Positions 30,753 through 40,245 of a stretch of DNA of 64,000 nucleotides are shown piece after piece; within the stretch, counting starts at the first letter, position 1; each line of letters starts with the position of its first letter. The stretch is from Meira nashicola (Eukaryota > Basidiomycota > Exobasidiomycetes > Exobasidiales > Brachybasidiaceae): contig BCJU01000002.1 in NCBI GenBank assembly GCA_001600355.1, positions 1,240,001 to 1,304,000 on the forward strand. The letters run 5' to 3'. The notes under the pieces were generated by a model. It saw only the letters and a list, made by a program, of their open reading frames with translations, had not been told where the DNA came from and searched no databases. The translations under genes and the position numbers were made by a program.

Positions 30753-33047
30753 ATGGCGCCAAAACGACAAAAATCTGCGCTTGCTCGCACTTCTACAAAC
30801 AATGATGCGAGCGAAGCAACAACACGTAAAAATGAGAAATTCTTGAACACATCAAAAGCGAGCGGAAATACACAAGACCGATCCAGTCCAAGCGGAGAGG
30901 ATGACGATTTTGAAGAGGATGAGGATGATGAAGATGATGACGAAGACGAAGAGGATGATGAGGAAGAAGAAGATGATGATGATGAAGAGGAAGACGAAGG
31001 CGTGGAAGATAATGGAGGATTTGATGAGAAGTTCCTTGCACAGCTGATGGCTATGGATCCAATTTTCTCAAATAAAGCTGGTCAATCTGCCGTCTCATCT
31101 CAAAAAGCTTTTGAAACATCTACAAATGGCACAGCTTCTTCGACAAACAAAGATGATTCCGTGTCAACGCGTCAACTTACTTCCTCGCATGGGACGCCGT
31201 TTCCGAATATGCCAGCTTATGCTTCTGCTGCTTCTACACCTTCGAATGAGTTCTACGATGGTGCGATCAACTTTTTGACCGAAGTGTTAGGATCATCTGA
31301 TCCTTCGATGTGGAATGGCGCTGAAACACAGCAGAGTCAAAATGGGTGGAATTCAGAGCAATTTTCAACTGTACAACCTGCTGCCAGTCCTGCCCCTACA
31401 CAAGCTCAATTCAAAAATTTGCAACCTTTGATCGGAAATTTGATCGCAAGACTTAAAGGGCAACCGGTCGAAGAATCAGAGCAAGGACCAAGAGTATTAG
31501 AAGATGATCTCGTCGTCCTTTTGCAGAGTTTGATGGCACAAAGGCAGGCTCAAGAGGAGAGAAAGAATATACAAAAATCTGATAAAGGGCAAAAAGGTAT
31601 AACGCCTCGTACTGATGTACAACGCCAACAAGCACAAACGCCGCAACAACCAGCAATTTCTCAACCAAACAGTGGCTTTCCTACAATGGACGAAATTAAT
31701 GCACTTGCAGCTTCTTTCCCAATCCTACCAAACACAGATGGTACCACAAATGCAAATTCGACCCAACAGCCTCAAACTGGATTTTCCATCGTTGATTTCG
31801 ATTTTGGCGATGACGATGATGATCCTGACTTTGTGCCCAACAATTTCAACCTCTCACAACCTTTTGGTGAATCCTCTCAAGCGCTGGCACAAGCTTTAGC
31901 AGATGCTAATGATCAAAATGGAGATGCATGGCAACAAATGATGTCTTCTTTTGGTAATGCGAACCCTTCTGCTGTTGGTACAGGTATGGCTACAAATTTG
32001 CCCATGTCACCTGCAGGTGAAGCGAGAAGAACAAGATCGGTCTCAAAGAATGTCGATAGTCAAACATTGAATTCTGCATCATTGAAACAGCTCGACCATT
32101 CGTTGCAACCGCCAAACACAATGACCGAAGATAGCAGAGAAGAGGGCACGAGTACGACACATGAAAGTGAAGAAGGAAACACAAAAGGAAAGAAGCGCAG
32201 GATATTCACTACAGAAGAAGCACTAGAAAGAAGAAGAGAAGCGAATCGAGAATGTGCGCGAAGACAAAGAGCAAAGAAGAAAGAAGAAACAGAAGCGATT
32301 CGTAAAGAGTTGGAAAGAATACAAGCTTTAGGAATCGGAGGGACAAAGACGGGTTCTGAGAATATAATTGATGTAACACAAGCTTTAGTAGGAAGGAGGA
32401 GACGCGGTAGACCATTAGGAAGTAGAAATCGAAGAACGATGGAAGATATGAAAAGGTACAGTGAAGAAGTTGAACAAGAAACGGAAATGTCCGATTTACG
32501 AGCGGATAATCGAATGTTACGTGCTGAAATGCATCGATTACAAGAGGAGAATGCTAAGCTTCGAGCGAATGCGTTACGTCATGAAGAAGTTATGCAAATG
32601 ATGGGCGAACATGATTTGATAAAAAATCAAGAAAGAAGAAGCGGGAAACGTATGTCGTATGGAAATCGTCCTTCACATAACGAAGGAAGTCCAATTCATG
32701 ATAGCTTAGATGAAGGAGATGATTTGCCGAACGATTTGTCAAATACCCAGGACCCCGCTGGAGATTTCCTGGCCTACAATCCTTTCCGAACATTTCAACG
32801 AGTCACAAATGGAAACTCTTATCCGGGAAGGAATTCTGTCAATGCACATACATCATCCTCATTACGAAGACAAGATCAACACAATGAACCATCTCGCAGA
32901 GGAGTTCGTGAAAACCAACGTGCTGTGCCTGGACATCAAGCAATTCACCATCAACAACAATCTTCTAGAGGTGGAAATCCAAGCAATTCCTTGCAGGATC
33001 TCTTACAAGCAGCGGCTACCGAAATGGGAGGTTACGATTATACTTGA
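30753..33047 (+). CDS. bZIP-like nuclear protein with AT-hook between basic region and coiled coil
   Basis: A 764-residue intronless protein. After the first 50 residues comes an acidic block (D/E run, about 50-90) that would suit transcription activation. The middle is Gln/Asn/Ser-rich. A basic region with the bZIP pattern N-x7-R (RREANRECARRQRAKKKEE) lies at about 493-512. It is not followed directly by leucine heptads; about 45 residues later there is an AT-hook-like core (RRRRGRPLGSRNRR, about 547-560). Then comes a coiled coil with four leucines spaced exactly seven apart (DLRADNRMLRAEMHRLQEEN, about 582-605). A sequence-specific DNA-binding regulator is likely, but target and pathway cannot be named. 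An upstream open frame may control its translation. Confidence 0.75.
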   Translation: MAPKRQKSALARTSTNNDASEATTRKNEKFLNTSKASGNTQDRSSPSGEDDDFEEDEDDEDDDEDEEDDEEEEDDDDEEEDEGVEDNGGFDEKFLAQLMAMDPIFSNKAGQSAVSSQKAFETSTNGTASSTNKDDSVSTRQLTSSHGTPFPNMPAYASAASTPSNEFYDGAINFLTEVLGSSDPSMWNGAETQQSQNGWNSEQFSTVQPAASPAPTQAQFKNLQPLIGNLIARLKGQPVEESEQGPRVLEDDLVVLLQSLMAQRQAQEERKNIQKSDKGQKGITPRTDVQRQQAQTPQQPAISQPNSGFPTMDEINALAASFPILPNTDGTTNANSTQQPQTGFSIVDFDFGDDDDDPDFVPNNFNLSQPFGESSQALAQALADANDQNGDAWQQMMSSFGNANPSAVGTGMATNLPMSPAGEARRTRSVSKNVDSQTLNSASLKQLDHSLQPPNTMTEDSREEGTSTTHESEEGNTKGKKRRIFTTEEALERRREANRECARRQRAKKKEETEAIRKELERIQALGIGGTKTGSENIIDVTQALVGRRRRGRPLGSRNRRTMEDMKRYSEEVEQETEMSDLRADNRMLRAEMHRLQEENAKLRANALRHEEVMQMMGEHDLIKNQERRSGKRMSYGNRPSHNEGSPIHDSLDEGDDLPNDLSNTQDPAGDFLAYNPFRTFQRVTNGNSYPGRNSVNAHTSSSLRRQDQHNEPSRRGVRENQRAVPGHQAIHHQQQSSRGGNPSNSLQDLLQAAATEMGGYDYT

Positions 33048-33112
33048 CACTGTATTTATATAGAATGTGTATAACAGACAAAAAAAGAGGTATATTGACA
33101 TTTTTAGATTTC

Positions 33113-34285
33113 TTATTGCGTAGCAGCTTGAGGTTGAGTACTATGTTGGGCAGTGTATGCGCCTACATTGTCAAGATTGTTGACTGCATCCTGGTTACCG
33201 GTTGCTTCACGAAGTTGTTTTGTACTGAATTCCCATAATTTTTGTGCAACGCTATCATCTTTGCCGATCTTACAAATATCAGGAGTACGACGATTACCCC
33301 ATGGGAAAAAGTATTCACCTTGATAATTCTTTTCTTGAACTTCGGCCGCACAAGCAGCATATAACGAATTCCAAGCACCTTTTGGTGGAGGCATAGAGAT
33401 CAAATTTGAATTGAATGCTTTACGTACCAAACGTTCTCCCAAACCTGGCTTTGAATCAGGATTTTTATCATCATGTGAACGTGAATGGAAGATTTCGGTT
33501 GAAATTACACCAGGATGGATGACGTTTACACGAACTCCGTTATCCTTTGGATCTCCTAACTTTTGTGCTAGTTTACGTGTGAATAAAACGTTACAGATCT
33601 TTGTACGTAAATAAGCCGAAGCGCCATATGTTTCCTTTTGTTCTGCAATATCGTTTATTAACCATTCTTCGGAAACTTTCATTGGATTTAAAAGACGATT
33701 ATCCACGTATCCGGTTACATCAGCAGCAACAATTACGATTCTTACGTCACTTTTACCTGTTTCTTCTTGTTGTTTACGTGCTGTACTTTGTAATAAAGGT
33801 AAAAATTGATCGATCATGAGCATATGCGATAAATGACTTGTAACGAAAGCAACTTCTAATTCGGGTGATTTTCCTTTTGTGAATTCAGGCGGAACGATTG
33901 CTGCGTTACAGATCAAGATGTCTAATCGATCATTACCTTTTTTGAAATTTTCTGCATAATTTTGAACTGCTCTAACGTCACTTAGATCGACTGCTTGATC
34001 AGCATGAACGCTACCTCCGGAGTATTTAGGTCCACCTTTTGGATCACCTTCATCAGAATGAGATTCTTTTGAATCTAAAGAAGATTGAATATCTTTTGCT
34101 GCTTCTTCTGCTTTTTTAGGATTACGACAAGCTAAATGAACGTTTGCACCATGTAATGCTAATTGACGTGCAGTTTCTTTACCTACACCTGAATTACTTC
34201 CTGTCACAATGGCAACTTTTGAACGTAAATCAGTCATTTGAGCCAAGGTAAAGTTGGACTTCCAACCTCCATATCCGTATACCAT
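33113..34285 (-). CDS. Short-chain dehydrogenase/reductase, probably catalytically atypical
   Basis: A 390-residue single-exon SDR of the retinol-dehydrogenase-like branch. It has the NAD(P)-binding TGSNSGVGKE motif near residue 28, AVDLSDV, ILICNAAIV, and the Y-x3-K pair (SAYLRTK; Tyr225, Lys229), followed by RVNVIHPGVISTE. The serine-bearing strand, normally ending VSS or TSSD, here reads VIVAAD: both serine positions are alanine (187-188). The N-terminal YGYGGWKSNFTLAQ lead is common in fungal members. An insert of about 30 Lys/Asp/Gly-rich residues follows the second strand. The enzyme binds a nucleotide cofactor, but its oxidoreductase activity is uncertain. Substrate unknown. Confidence 0.88.
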   Translation of the reverse strand: MVYGYGGWKSNFTLAQMTDLRSKVAIVTGSNSGVGKETARQLALHGANVHLACRNPKKAEEAAKDIQSSLDSKESHSDEGDPKGGPKYSGGSVHADQAVDLSDVRAVQNYAENFKKGNDRLDILICNAAIVPPEFTKGKSPELEVAFVTSHLSHMLMIDQFLPLLQSTARKQQEETGKSDVRIVIVAADVTGYVDNRLLNPMKVSEEWLINDIAEQKETYGASAYLRTKICNVLFTRKLAQKLGDPKDNGVRVNVIHPGVISTEIFHSRSHDDKNPDSKPGLGERLVRKAFNSNLISMPPPKGAWNSLYAACAAEVQEKNYQGEYFFPWGNRRTPDICKIGKDDSVAQKLWEFSTKQLREATGNQDAVNNLDNVGAYTAQHSTQPQAATQ

Positions 34286-35260
34286 CTTTGATAGTTTGAG
34301 TTGTAGTTGAAGAAGATGTTTGTAGGGAGGTTGAAGTTATGGATGGATAAGAAGAGGTTGCTTTTATGCTTTTTCTACAATTAACCCTTCTTCGGCGTTT
34401 TCTTGATCTAACTTTTCTGGCTTACGCTTATCCAATTCAGCATGAGAAGCATAAAGGGTTCTCACTCTATTCATCTTCGGTACAAATAGATGTATGTATG
34501 CCTGTACATGCTTTGTCATCTTACCGATCAAGAAGTCAAATAAATTAACAGTGGCTTGGCAAGGAAGGAATGCATACAATTCAAAAAAAAGGTGGAGGTT
34601 ATGCGCCTGCTAAGCGTGTGTATGCACTTCTTGTTCGGCGCTTTTAAAACTTAGAAGCCGCGGCGATAAAAGTTAATCATTTCGTCATAAACCTGATGTT
34701 TGTTTAATCAATTATTTTCATTTTTGCATGGAATATCAACAAGATGGAATTTTCGTAGGAAGACGTAGCTTGTCTATACTTGAAATTTTCTTAATTAAAG
34801 AAAAGTGTATTGTTTGGTCTTTTCGGTGATAAAGAAACGATTCGGTATTTAGCATTTCTCATATCAAATGGTACGTCATTTAATGCTTCAACATTCTTGA
34901 TTATCGCATTTTTGACCTTAAGCTGTCCCTATGAGTACTCTAATCTCGTGGTGGATGACTTTAATTACAATGAGTACCCGGCCATCATTTGCATGGATGA
35001 ATGAATGAATGACTGGTTTGTGCAGACGTTCGCGTATATGTGTAGTGCATGCATTTTTAGTTGGGCGTAATGAATAATAGGGTGCCGTCGCGTTGATTCT
35101 CAAACGTGTACTGGGGTAAAGCCATTCATACGTTTTAGCGTGTGCCAATCTTGGATACACAACAATTTTAAGCTTTTCGGGTAAGGATATGTGATGGTGA
35201 CTCATTCTTCACCATCTTCATTTGCATCCACACTTTCTCGGGCAATTTGAATGTTTCAGA
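34286..35260. promoter_or_regulatory. Divergent promoter between SDR and class V PLP enzyme genes
   Basis: This 975-bp region separates divergent starts. It contains short open frames only. Its right end holds a probable 5' untranslated intron of the PLP-enzyme gene, listed separately. ATG-rich TGAATGAATGAATG lies near 35000. Confidence 0.5.
35181..35259 (+). promoter_or_regulatory. Probable 5' UTR intron upstream of the PLP enzyme
   Basis: GTAAGG at 35181 and TTTCAG ending at 35259 bound a 79-bp stretch of normal intron size for this genome; the ATG start follows one base later (35261). The stretch contains an upstream ATG at 35251 that is out of frame and overlaps the main start, so splicing would remove it. 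Inferred from splice signals only. Confidence 0.5.
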
Positions 35261-37054
35261 ATGGCTTCAATAGACAATACCGAACCCGAGTCATCTCAGA
35301 ATGAAAGTTTTCAATTAGAAGGATTGACTGTGTCTAATGATGAAACATATAAAGGAAGTAGTACATCATCATATGCTACTGGATTACCCGAAGATTCAAT
35401 TCTTTCAGACGCTGTCATTCAGTCACCTCCAGAGCAAGAGAAAGAAAGTATTTCTCAAGAATCAAATTCCTCCATTCAAGCAACTTCAATCAGCATGAGC
35501 GCAGGTGCAGATCCTTGGGCCGATCCACCTGCATTTACACCTCATGTTTCAGAGATGCGAAAGCCAGCGAGGGATAATCCTTGGGCGACGGGATCTCCAG
35601 TTCCTGAAGCAAATGAAGATCAAGAAGGTAGAGTGAACGCAACTACGGAAAGGTTACAAGATCTAAACACTTCTGCAAATATTGCAAATGCAGACGCACA
35701 AATTCACGAATCACAACGTAAATACAGTTTAACATCTGATGAACGTGAAGGTGATTATGATTTGCCCAAATTAGGTAAATCTGCTGCACGATATTGGTCA
35801 TTCAAACCGGGCTATCTAAATTTGAATAATGGATCTTATGGAGCATGTCCTCAACCTGTGATGGAATACGTGAAACAATTGCTAGATCAACAGGAAGAAT
35901 TGACTGATAATTGGCGATATAACGTAATGGGGAATTTAGTAGATGAAGCACGGGCAAGTATAGCAAAGATTGTTAATTCTGATCCAGAAAGTATAGCATT
36001 GATTCAAAATGCAACAACAGGAACCAATGCAGTTTTGCGAGATATGATTTTCAAAAGCGGTGATGCAATCTTGACATTAGCCTGCACATATGGTGCCGTT
36101 AATAAAACAGTTGAATACGTTCTCGAAAATGAAAGATTACGCAATATAGAAGTTACACAAGAAGTCATACCAATCATACTTCCTTGCAAACACGAAGAAA
36201 TTTTGCAAAAAGTACGTGATGGGATTGCAAATGTGAAAAAGGCCGGAAAGCGAATTCGAATCGGAGTGATCGATACAATCTTTTCCAAACCCGGTGTACG
36301 TCTGCCGTGGGAAGCATTAGTTGCCATTTTACGAGAGAATGAAATCCTTTCTCTTGTGGATGGTGCACATGGAATTGGGGCAATTCCAATCGATCTAAAA
36401 AAAGCCGATCCTGACTTTTTCGTTTCCAATTGTCATAAATGGCTATATGCTCACAGAAGTAATGCATTCTTATACGTGCCTATTCGTAATAGACACATTC
36501 AAAGATCAGGTATACCAACTTCGTTTTCTTTCATACCAAATGCTACATCAGAAAACAATACTTGGGCTCAACAATGGATGTTAAACGGAACATGCGATAT
36601 GTCATGTATGCTTTCCGTACAATCTGCAATCGAATTCCGTCAAAAATTAGGAGGAGAAGCAAGAATAATGAATTATAATCATGATTTAGCCGTTCGTGGA
36701 GGAGAAGAAGCAGCAAAAATTTTAGGAACTTCTGTGATGGATAATGAAGATCATTCATTAACAGCTTCGATGGTTAACGTACGATTGCCAATCATTTCTT
36801 CACGTATCGCAAACGGCAATTCTCAAGATCCGGCCGCATTTGAAAAATGGGCCCAAAAAGTAGAATCCTGGTTCTTTAAATCCTTATTCGAAGAATTCAA
36901 ATGTACTGCTCCCGTTTTTGCCCATGACGGCAAAATGTGGGTTAGAATGAGCGCACAAATTTGGCTTGAAGTTGACGATTTCAGATATTGCGCTCGTGCT
37001 TTGTTGGATCTTTGCAAACGTATAAATGAAGGACAAGCAGCAGATTTCACCTAA
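35261..37054 (+). CDS. Class V aminotransferase-fold PLP enzyme (Egt2/isopenicillin N epimerase-like)
   Basis: A 597-residue protein. The first 175 residues are disordered and acidic, with DPWADPP (about 85) and DNPWATG (about 105). The PLP fold starts at YWSFKPGYLNLNNGSYGACP. It has QNATTGTNAVLRD, the cofactor aspartate in LVDGAHGIG, and Lys393 in NCHKWLYAHRSNAFLYVP as the expected Schiff-base lysine. This is the branch that holds fungal Egt2 (hercynylcysteine sulfoxide C-S lyase of ergothioneine synthesis) and isopenicillin-N-epimerase-like proteins. I cannot separate these by eye. The usual family length is about 430-470, so the N-terminal extension is extra. The neighbours do not indicate ergothioneine synthesis. 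An ATG 10 bases upstream lies in another frame. Confidence 0.85.
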   Translation: MASIDNTEPESSQNESFQLEGLTVSNDETYKGSSTSSYATGLPEDSILSDAVIQSPPEQEKESISQESNSSIQATSISMSAGADPWADPPAFTPHVSEMRKPARDNPWATGSPVPEANEDQEGRVNATTERLQDLNTSANIANADAQIHESQRKYSLTSDEREGDYDLPKLGKSAARYWSFKPGYLNLNNGSYGACPQPVMEYVKQLLDQQEELTDNWRYNVMGNLVDEARASIAKIVNSDPESIALIQNATTGTNAVLRDMIFKSGDAILTLACTYGAVNKTVEYVLENERLRNIEVTQEVIPIILPCKHEEILQKVRDGIANVKKAGKRIRIGVIDTIFSKPGVRLPWEALVAILRENEILSLVDGAHGIGAIPIDLKKADPDFFVSNCHKWLYAHRSNAFLYVPIRNRHIQRSGIPTSFSFIPNATSENNTWAQQWMLNGTCDMSCMLSVQSAIEFRQKLGGEARIMNYNHDLAVRGGEEAAKILGTSVMDNEDHSLTASMVNVRLPIISSRIANGNSQDPAAFEKWAQKVESWFFKSLFEEFKCTAPVFAHDGKMWVRMSAQIWLEVDDFRYCARALLDLCKRINEGQAADFT

Positions 37055-37359
37055 TATGTACATTGATATACTCAACCAATTATGACATTCATCACACATT
37101 ACCACCATGCATTGTTTTTTTTTCTGATGTTGTACTATTATTATAGAGCATCTACCCTAAAAATGGGCGTACAAAAGTAGTGATGAGAGTAATCGGAAAC
37201 AGAAACCAAGAAAAAAAATATTAAAGACAAAGGAAGATCAACTTCTACGAAAGAATCTCTCCGTGGAAAGGGGAAAAAAGGAAGCTATGAGAATACATGA
37301 GGAGAACAAATAAGATCCGAGGCAAAAGAGCAAAAACGAAAGTGTGAATGCAAACAAGT
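37055..37359. other. Convergent intergenic spacer
   Basis: A 305-bp 3'-to-3' spacer between the PLP enzyme and the bHLH gene; AT-rich with T runs and A runs. No gene is seen. Confidence 0.5.
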
Positions 37360-38493
37360 TTATGCTGTCATGGCAAAATAACTATTGTTGTTGTGATGCG
37401 AATAAGAATGCGAACTACCAGATCCGTTTGCATTCACGCCGCCACCATTTGACATTGGCGATGCATATGTGCTGTATTGAGTTGATTGAGGAGTATGCGA
37501 ACCACCATGGTTTTGGTTATTGAAACTGTTCATCAAATTAGAGAAGATGGCTGCAGTGTTTGGATTGATCGGTGGCATGAAATCAATTGAAGGATAATTG
37601 TTAGTGGTAGCAGCGCCACTTCCGACAGCATATTGAGCATATGTGTTTGGCATACCGTTGCTATCGAGAGAGTCACTTGTACTTGGACGACAATTGTTCG
37701 TTGCTGGTTGTAAGCTGCTAAAAGGAGATGATTGAGAAGCGGCTATGATATCATTAAAGTTGGTAAACATGGCATTGTTTGGGAACGCAGCAGCGGCGGC
37801 TGCTACAGCAGCCGCATTTGCGTCTTCACCGACCAATGATGGTGAGCTATGATCAGAAGCAGCAGCAGAGAAGCCATCACCACTTGCAGTATTTGATACA
37901 AAGTCTTCATCACCTTCACCACCAAACCATTGAGCGTTGGCATCAAATTGAATACCTTGTTCGGTAACTTGTTTAGTGAATTCAACACTCGCTAATGGTT
38001 GTGGCATATTGGGCATACCGAAAGCAGTTGTGAGAGCATCAATGGAAAAGCCTGCTTGTTGATTTGCATCAATACTTGTTGTTTGACTGTCGCGGGGTGA
38101 GAGACCACGTTCGGCACGCATTTGATTCAATTCTTGTAACATGGATTGATTTTGACGAAGAGATTCTTCCAATTTCAAACGAAGAATAGCATCATTGTGT
38201 AATGCATTACGAACAAACTCTAAAGACTTATTCACGATCAAATTCTTTGATGGACGACGAACGGTGCATGTTGTTGGTAAGTTGGCGGCCAATTCCAAGA
38301 ATCGGACATTGAGTGACTCACGGCGAGCACGTTCGACGGCATTGTGTGTTGCACGACGTTCGGCTGAAGTGCCTTTCTTATTGCCGCCACCAGAAGCTTT
38401 TCTAGTGATAGAAGGCTTGGAAGATGCAGCTTTATTGACCTGCGGGATGGTACTATAATTCACGGTGGGCGTAGCGATTTGTGCATGAGACAT
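37360..38493 (-). CDS. bHLH transcription factor
   Basis: A 377-residue single-exon protein. The basic helix-loop-helix domain lies at about 46-100: RRATHNAVERARRESLNVRF, a loop, then NLIVNKSLEFVRNAL. It is followed by a short coiled extension (LRLKLEESLRQNQSMLQELN). The basic region has His5, Glu9 and Arg13, the set that in studied bHLH proteins selects the E-box CACGTG. The rest is Asn/Ser/Ala-rich, including an alanine run near residue 235, and ends in Asn/His/Ser repeats typical of fungal activation domains. It is a probable nuclear dimeric regulator; targets are unknown. The 1.75-kb upstream region is the second longest here and contains a direct repeat. Confidence 0.9.
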   Translation of the reverse strand: MSHAQIATPTVNYSTIPQVNKAASSKPSITRKASGGGNKKGTSAERRATHNAVERARRESLNVRFLELAANLPTTCTVRRPSKNLIVNKSLEFVRNALHNDAILRLKLEESLRQNQSMLQELNQMRAERGLSPRDSQTTSIDANQQAGFSIDALTTAFGMPNMPQPLASVEFTKQVTEQGIQFDANAQWFGGEGDEDFVSNTASGDGFSAAASDHSSPSLVGEDANAAAVAAAAAAFPNNAMFTNFNDIIAASQSSPFSSLQPATNNCRPSTSDSLDSNGMPNTYAQYAVGSGAATTNNYPSIDFMPPINPNTAAIFSNLMNSFNNQNHGGSHTPQSTQYSTYASPMSNGGGVNANGSGSSHSYSHHNNNSYFAMTA

Positions 38494-40245
38494 TTTTGCA
38501 AAACTGAATTTGTTTGATTGAGATTGTATTTGTCGAGATTTACAGGAAATTAGTCGAAGATGTACTCTGTTGGAATCCGATACGATGCAGCGACTCTAAG
38601 GCGCGCGGTATGGATATATGCTTGTTTCGTAGTAAAAAAGACTGAAAAAAGTTGCAATTTTAACAGACTAATCGAACGTGGTTTAAAGAGGTTTTAAAAA
38701 TTGACGGTTATCGGCGATTTTATCAAAAAGATGATCTTTTTCCGCGAGTGAAACTCAAGCGTAATAGGATCAAAATTCAGAACAAAGAAAAGAGGAGAAA
38801 AAGAACCAAGCCGTTTCGCGAGTAAAACTCAAGCGGACTAGGCAATGGCGATTGGGTTAAAAGGAGGAGAAAGAAAAGAGGCGAAACGCCGAGCCGTCAA
38901 TAGCCACGAACGTGTTGAAAATGTGTTGATGGTGACGACAAGAAGGATTAAAAGGAAGAAAAATAGGGATCATGATTGAGTCAATTGCGCAATCGGAAGC
39001 CGCGCGCGGGAGTCGTCGCAACGGCAGTACGGCAGCTGTTTGCTAGATTTAGATGAACAGGGTTAGAGGGCATCAAAGCACTCTCAAACCAATTTAAAAA
39101 GGAAAACAAATTTGGTTCAACACTCTGCTCGTATGCTGTTTCTATGCGCCGGCGCTTGTCTTAACGCGCTTCTTCATCTGCAACAATGCACTGCATCCAT
39201 GCACCGATCCTGTCATGGCAACTTTTGGTGGCGTGCTTGTTGAATTTAAGTTGGGGGTCTGATTCCTGGGGCGAGATGCCTATGTGTGGTTGAAAAATCT
39301 GCATTAAAGTAGTGAAGTACAAGATTGGTGAATCCAAGGCATTCCGGAGGTCTCGCTCGACTTTTGTTTTATCAGCCAAAATCCTTTTCTTACCCAAGTA
39401 GGAAAGGTAACAGTCTTCTTTGGCACTAATGCACTTCTACAGAAGATATTATCGGGAAGCACTTAGGCTAAAATCGACACAGTTCAGGTACACTAGCTAA
39501 TATTTTAATTTAATGACGAAAGAGCAAATATGGTTACTGTTGATGCAGGGAAGCACTAATAACGCCTCCGCAAAGTATAGAGATGCTGTGTGCATTGACA
39601 CAGCCCATTGTTACTTTTATTGTTAAATAAGTATGAGTGAGACAGAAATCGTGCATATAGGGATCGAATGCCCTTATCTGGTTACAATTCTATTGAAAGC
39701 CGGTAATCTGTCTGAACACTTATCTTACCTTTTTATGCCGTTCAACTGATCAGGTACACTATGCCGTCCAATGATCCAATATAAGAATCAAATAAAATTT
39801 GAAACCCACGCTAAAATGGTTCTAGATACCACACTTGGTCGTATGTACCAACACACCATTTCTTGCCCCTCATCCACGGGTTTACGTTCCTTTATCGGGA
39901 CAAAGCTGATAATGGTTAACGGTTAATTTTTCGCTGATTCCGCCGAGCTGAAGTTCTTTTGGATCATTTCTGTTTATCGTTGAACCTTCTTTTGTTCATC
40001 CTTTTTTAGCGTTAAAGTTAAAACCTAACTTCCAATCTCAGAAAATAGAAGAAAAGGTACCGGCTATGGCCTGGAAACTCGACCGAAACCGATACAAATC
40101 CAGATAGCTGGCCTACTGGTTTAAAGATAAACGCGAAGGTACCGGCGCTTGCGCTTAAATAATACATAGACTACGCACGCTAGTTTGAATCAGTGGAGCA
40201 AGCTTGAAACAAACACTTCTTCCATCCTCGAATTATTATAGCAAG
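38494..40245. promoter_or_regulatory. Long divergent upstream region of the bHLH and AIG2-like genes
   Basis: A 1752-bp region between divergent starts. Near the bHLH side is a 19-bp direct repeat (listed separately) set in purine-rich sequence. Open frames are short; a 78-codon minus-strand frame (39397-39161) has no recognised relatives. Long upstream regions with uORF-like ATGs are common for fungal regulators. Confidence 0.5.
38743..38835. repeat. Direct repeat in the bHLH promoter
   Basis: CGCGAGTGAAACTCAAGCG at 38743-38761 recurs as CGCGAGTAAAACTCAAGCG at 38817-38835 (18 of 19 identical, 74 bp apart). Each is followed by purine-rich sequence containing AAAGAAAAGAGG. It lies 250-340 bp upstream of the bHLH start codon. 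Each copy has an internal inverted half (GAGT...ACTC). Confidence 0.85.

Noticed and set aside
30793..31041. Minus-strand His/Leu-rich frame opposite the bZIP-like acidic block
   Set aside because: A mirror of GAT/GAA codon repeats in the real gene on the plus strand.
39161..39397. 78-codon minus-strand frame starting MGKKRILADK
   Set aside because: Isolated in a long AT-rich spacer, no recognised relatives, composition unlike the neighbouring genes.
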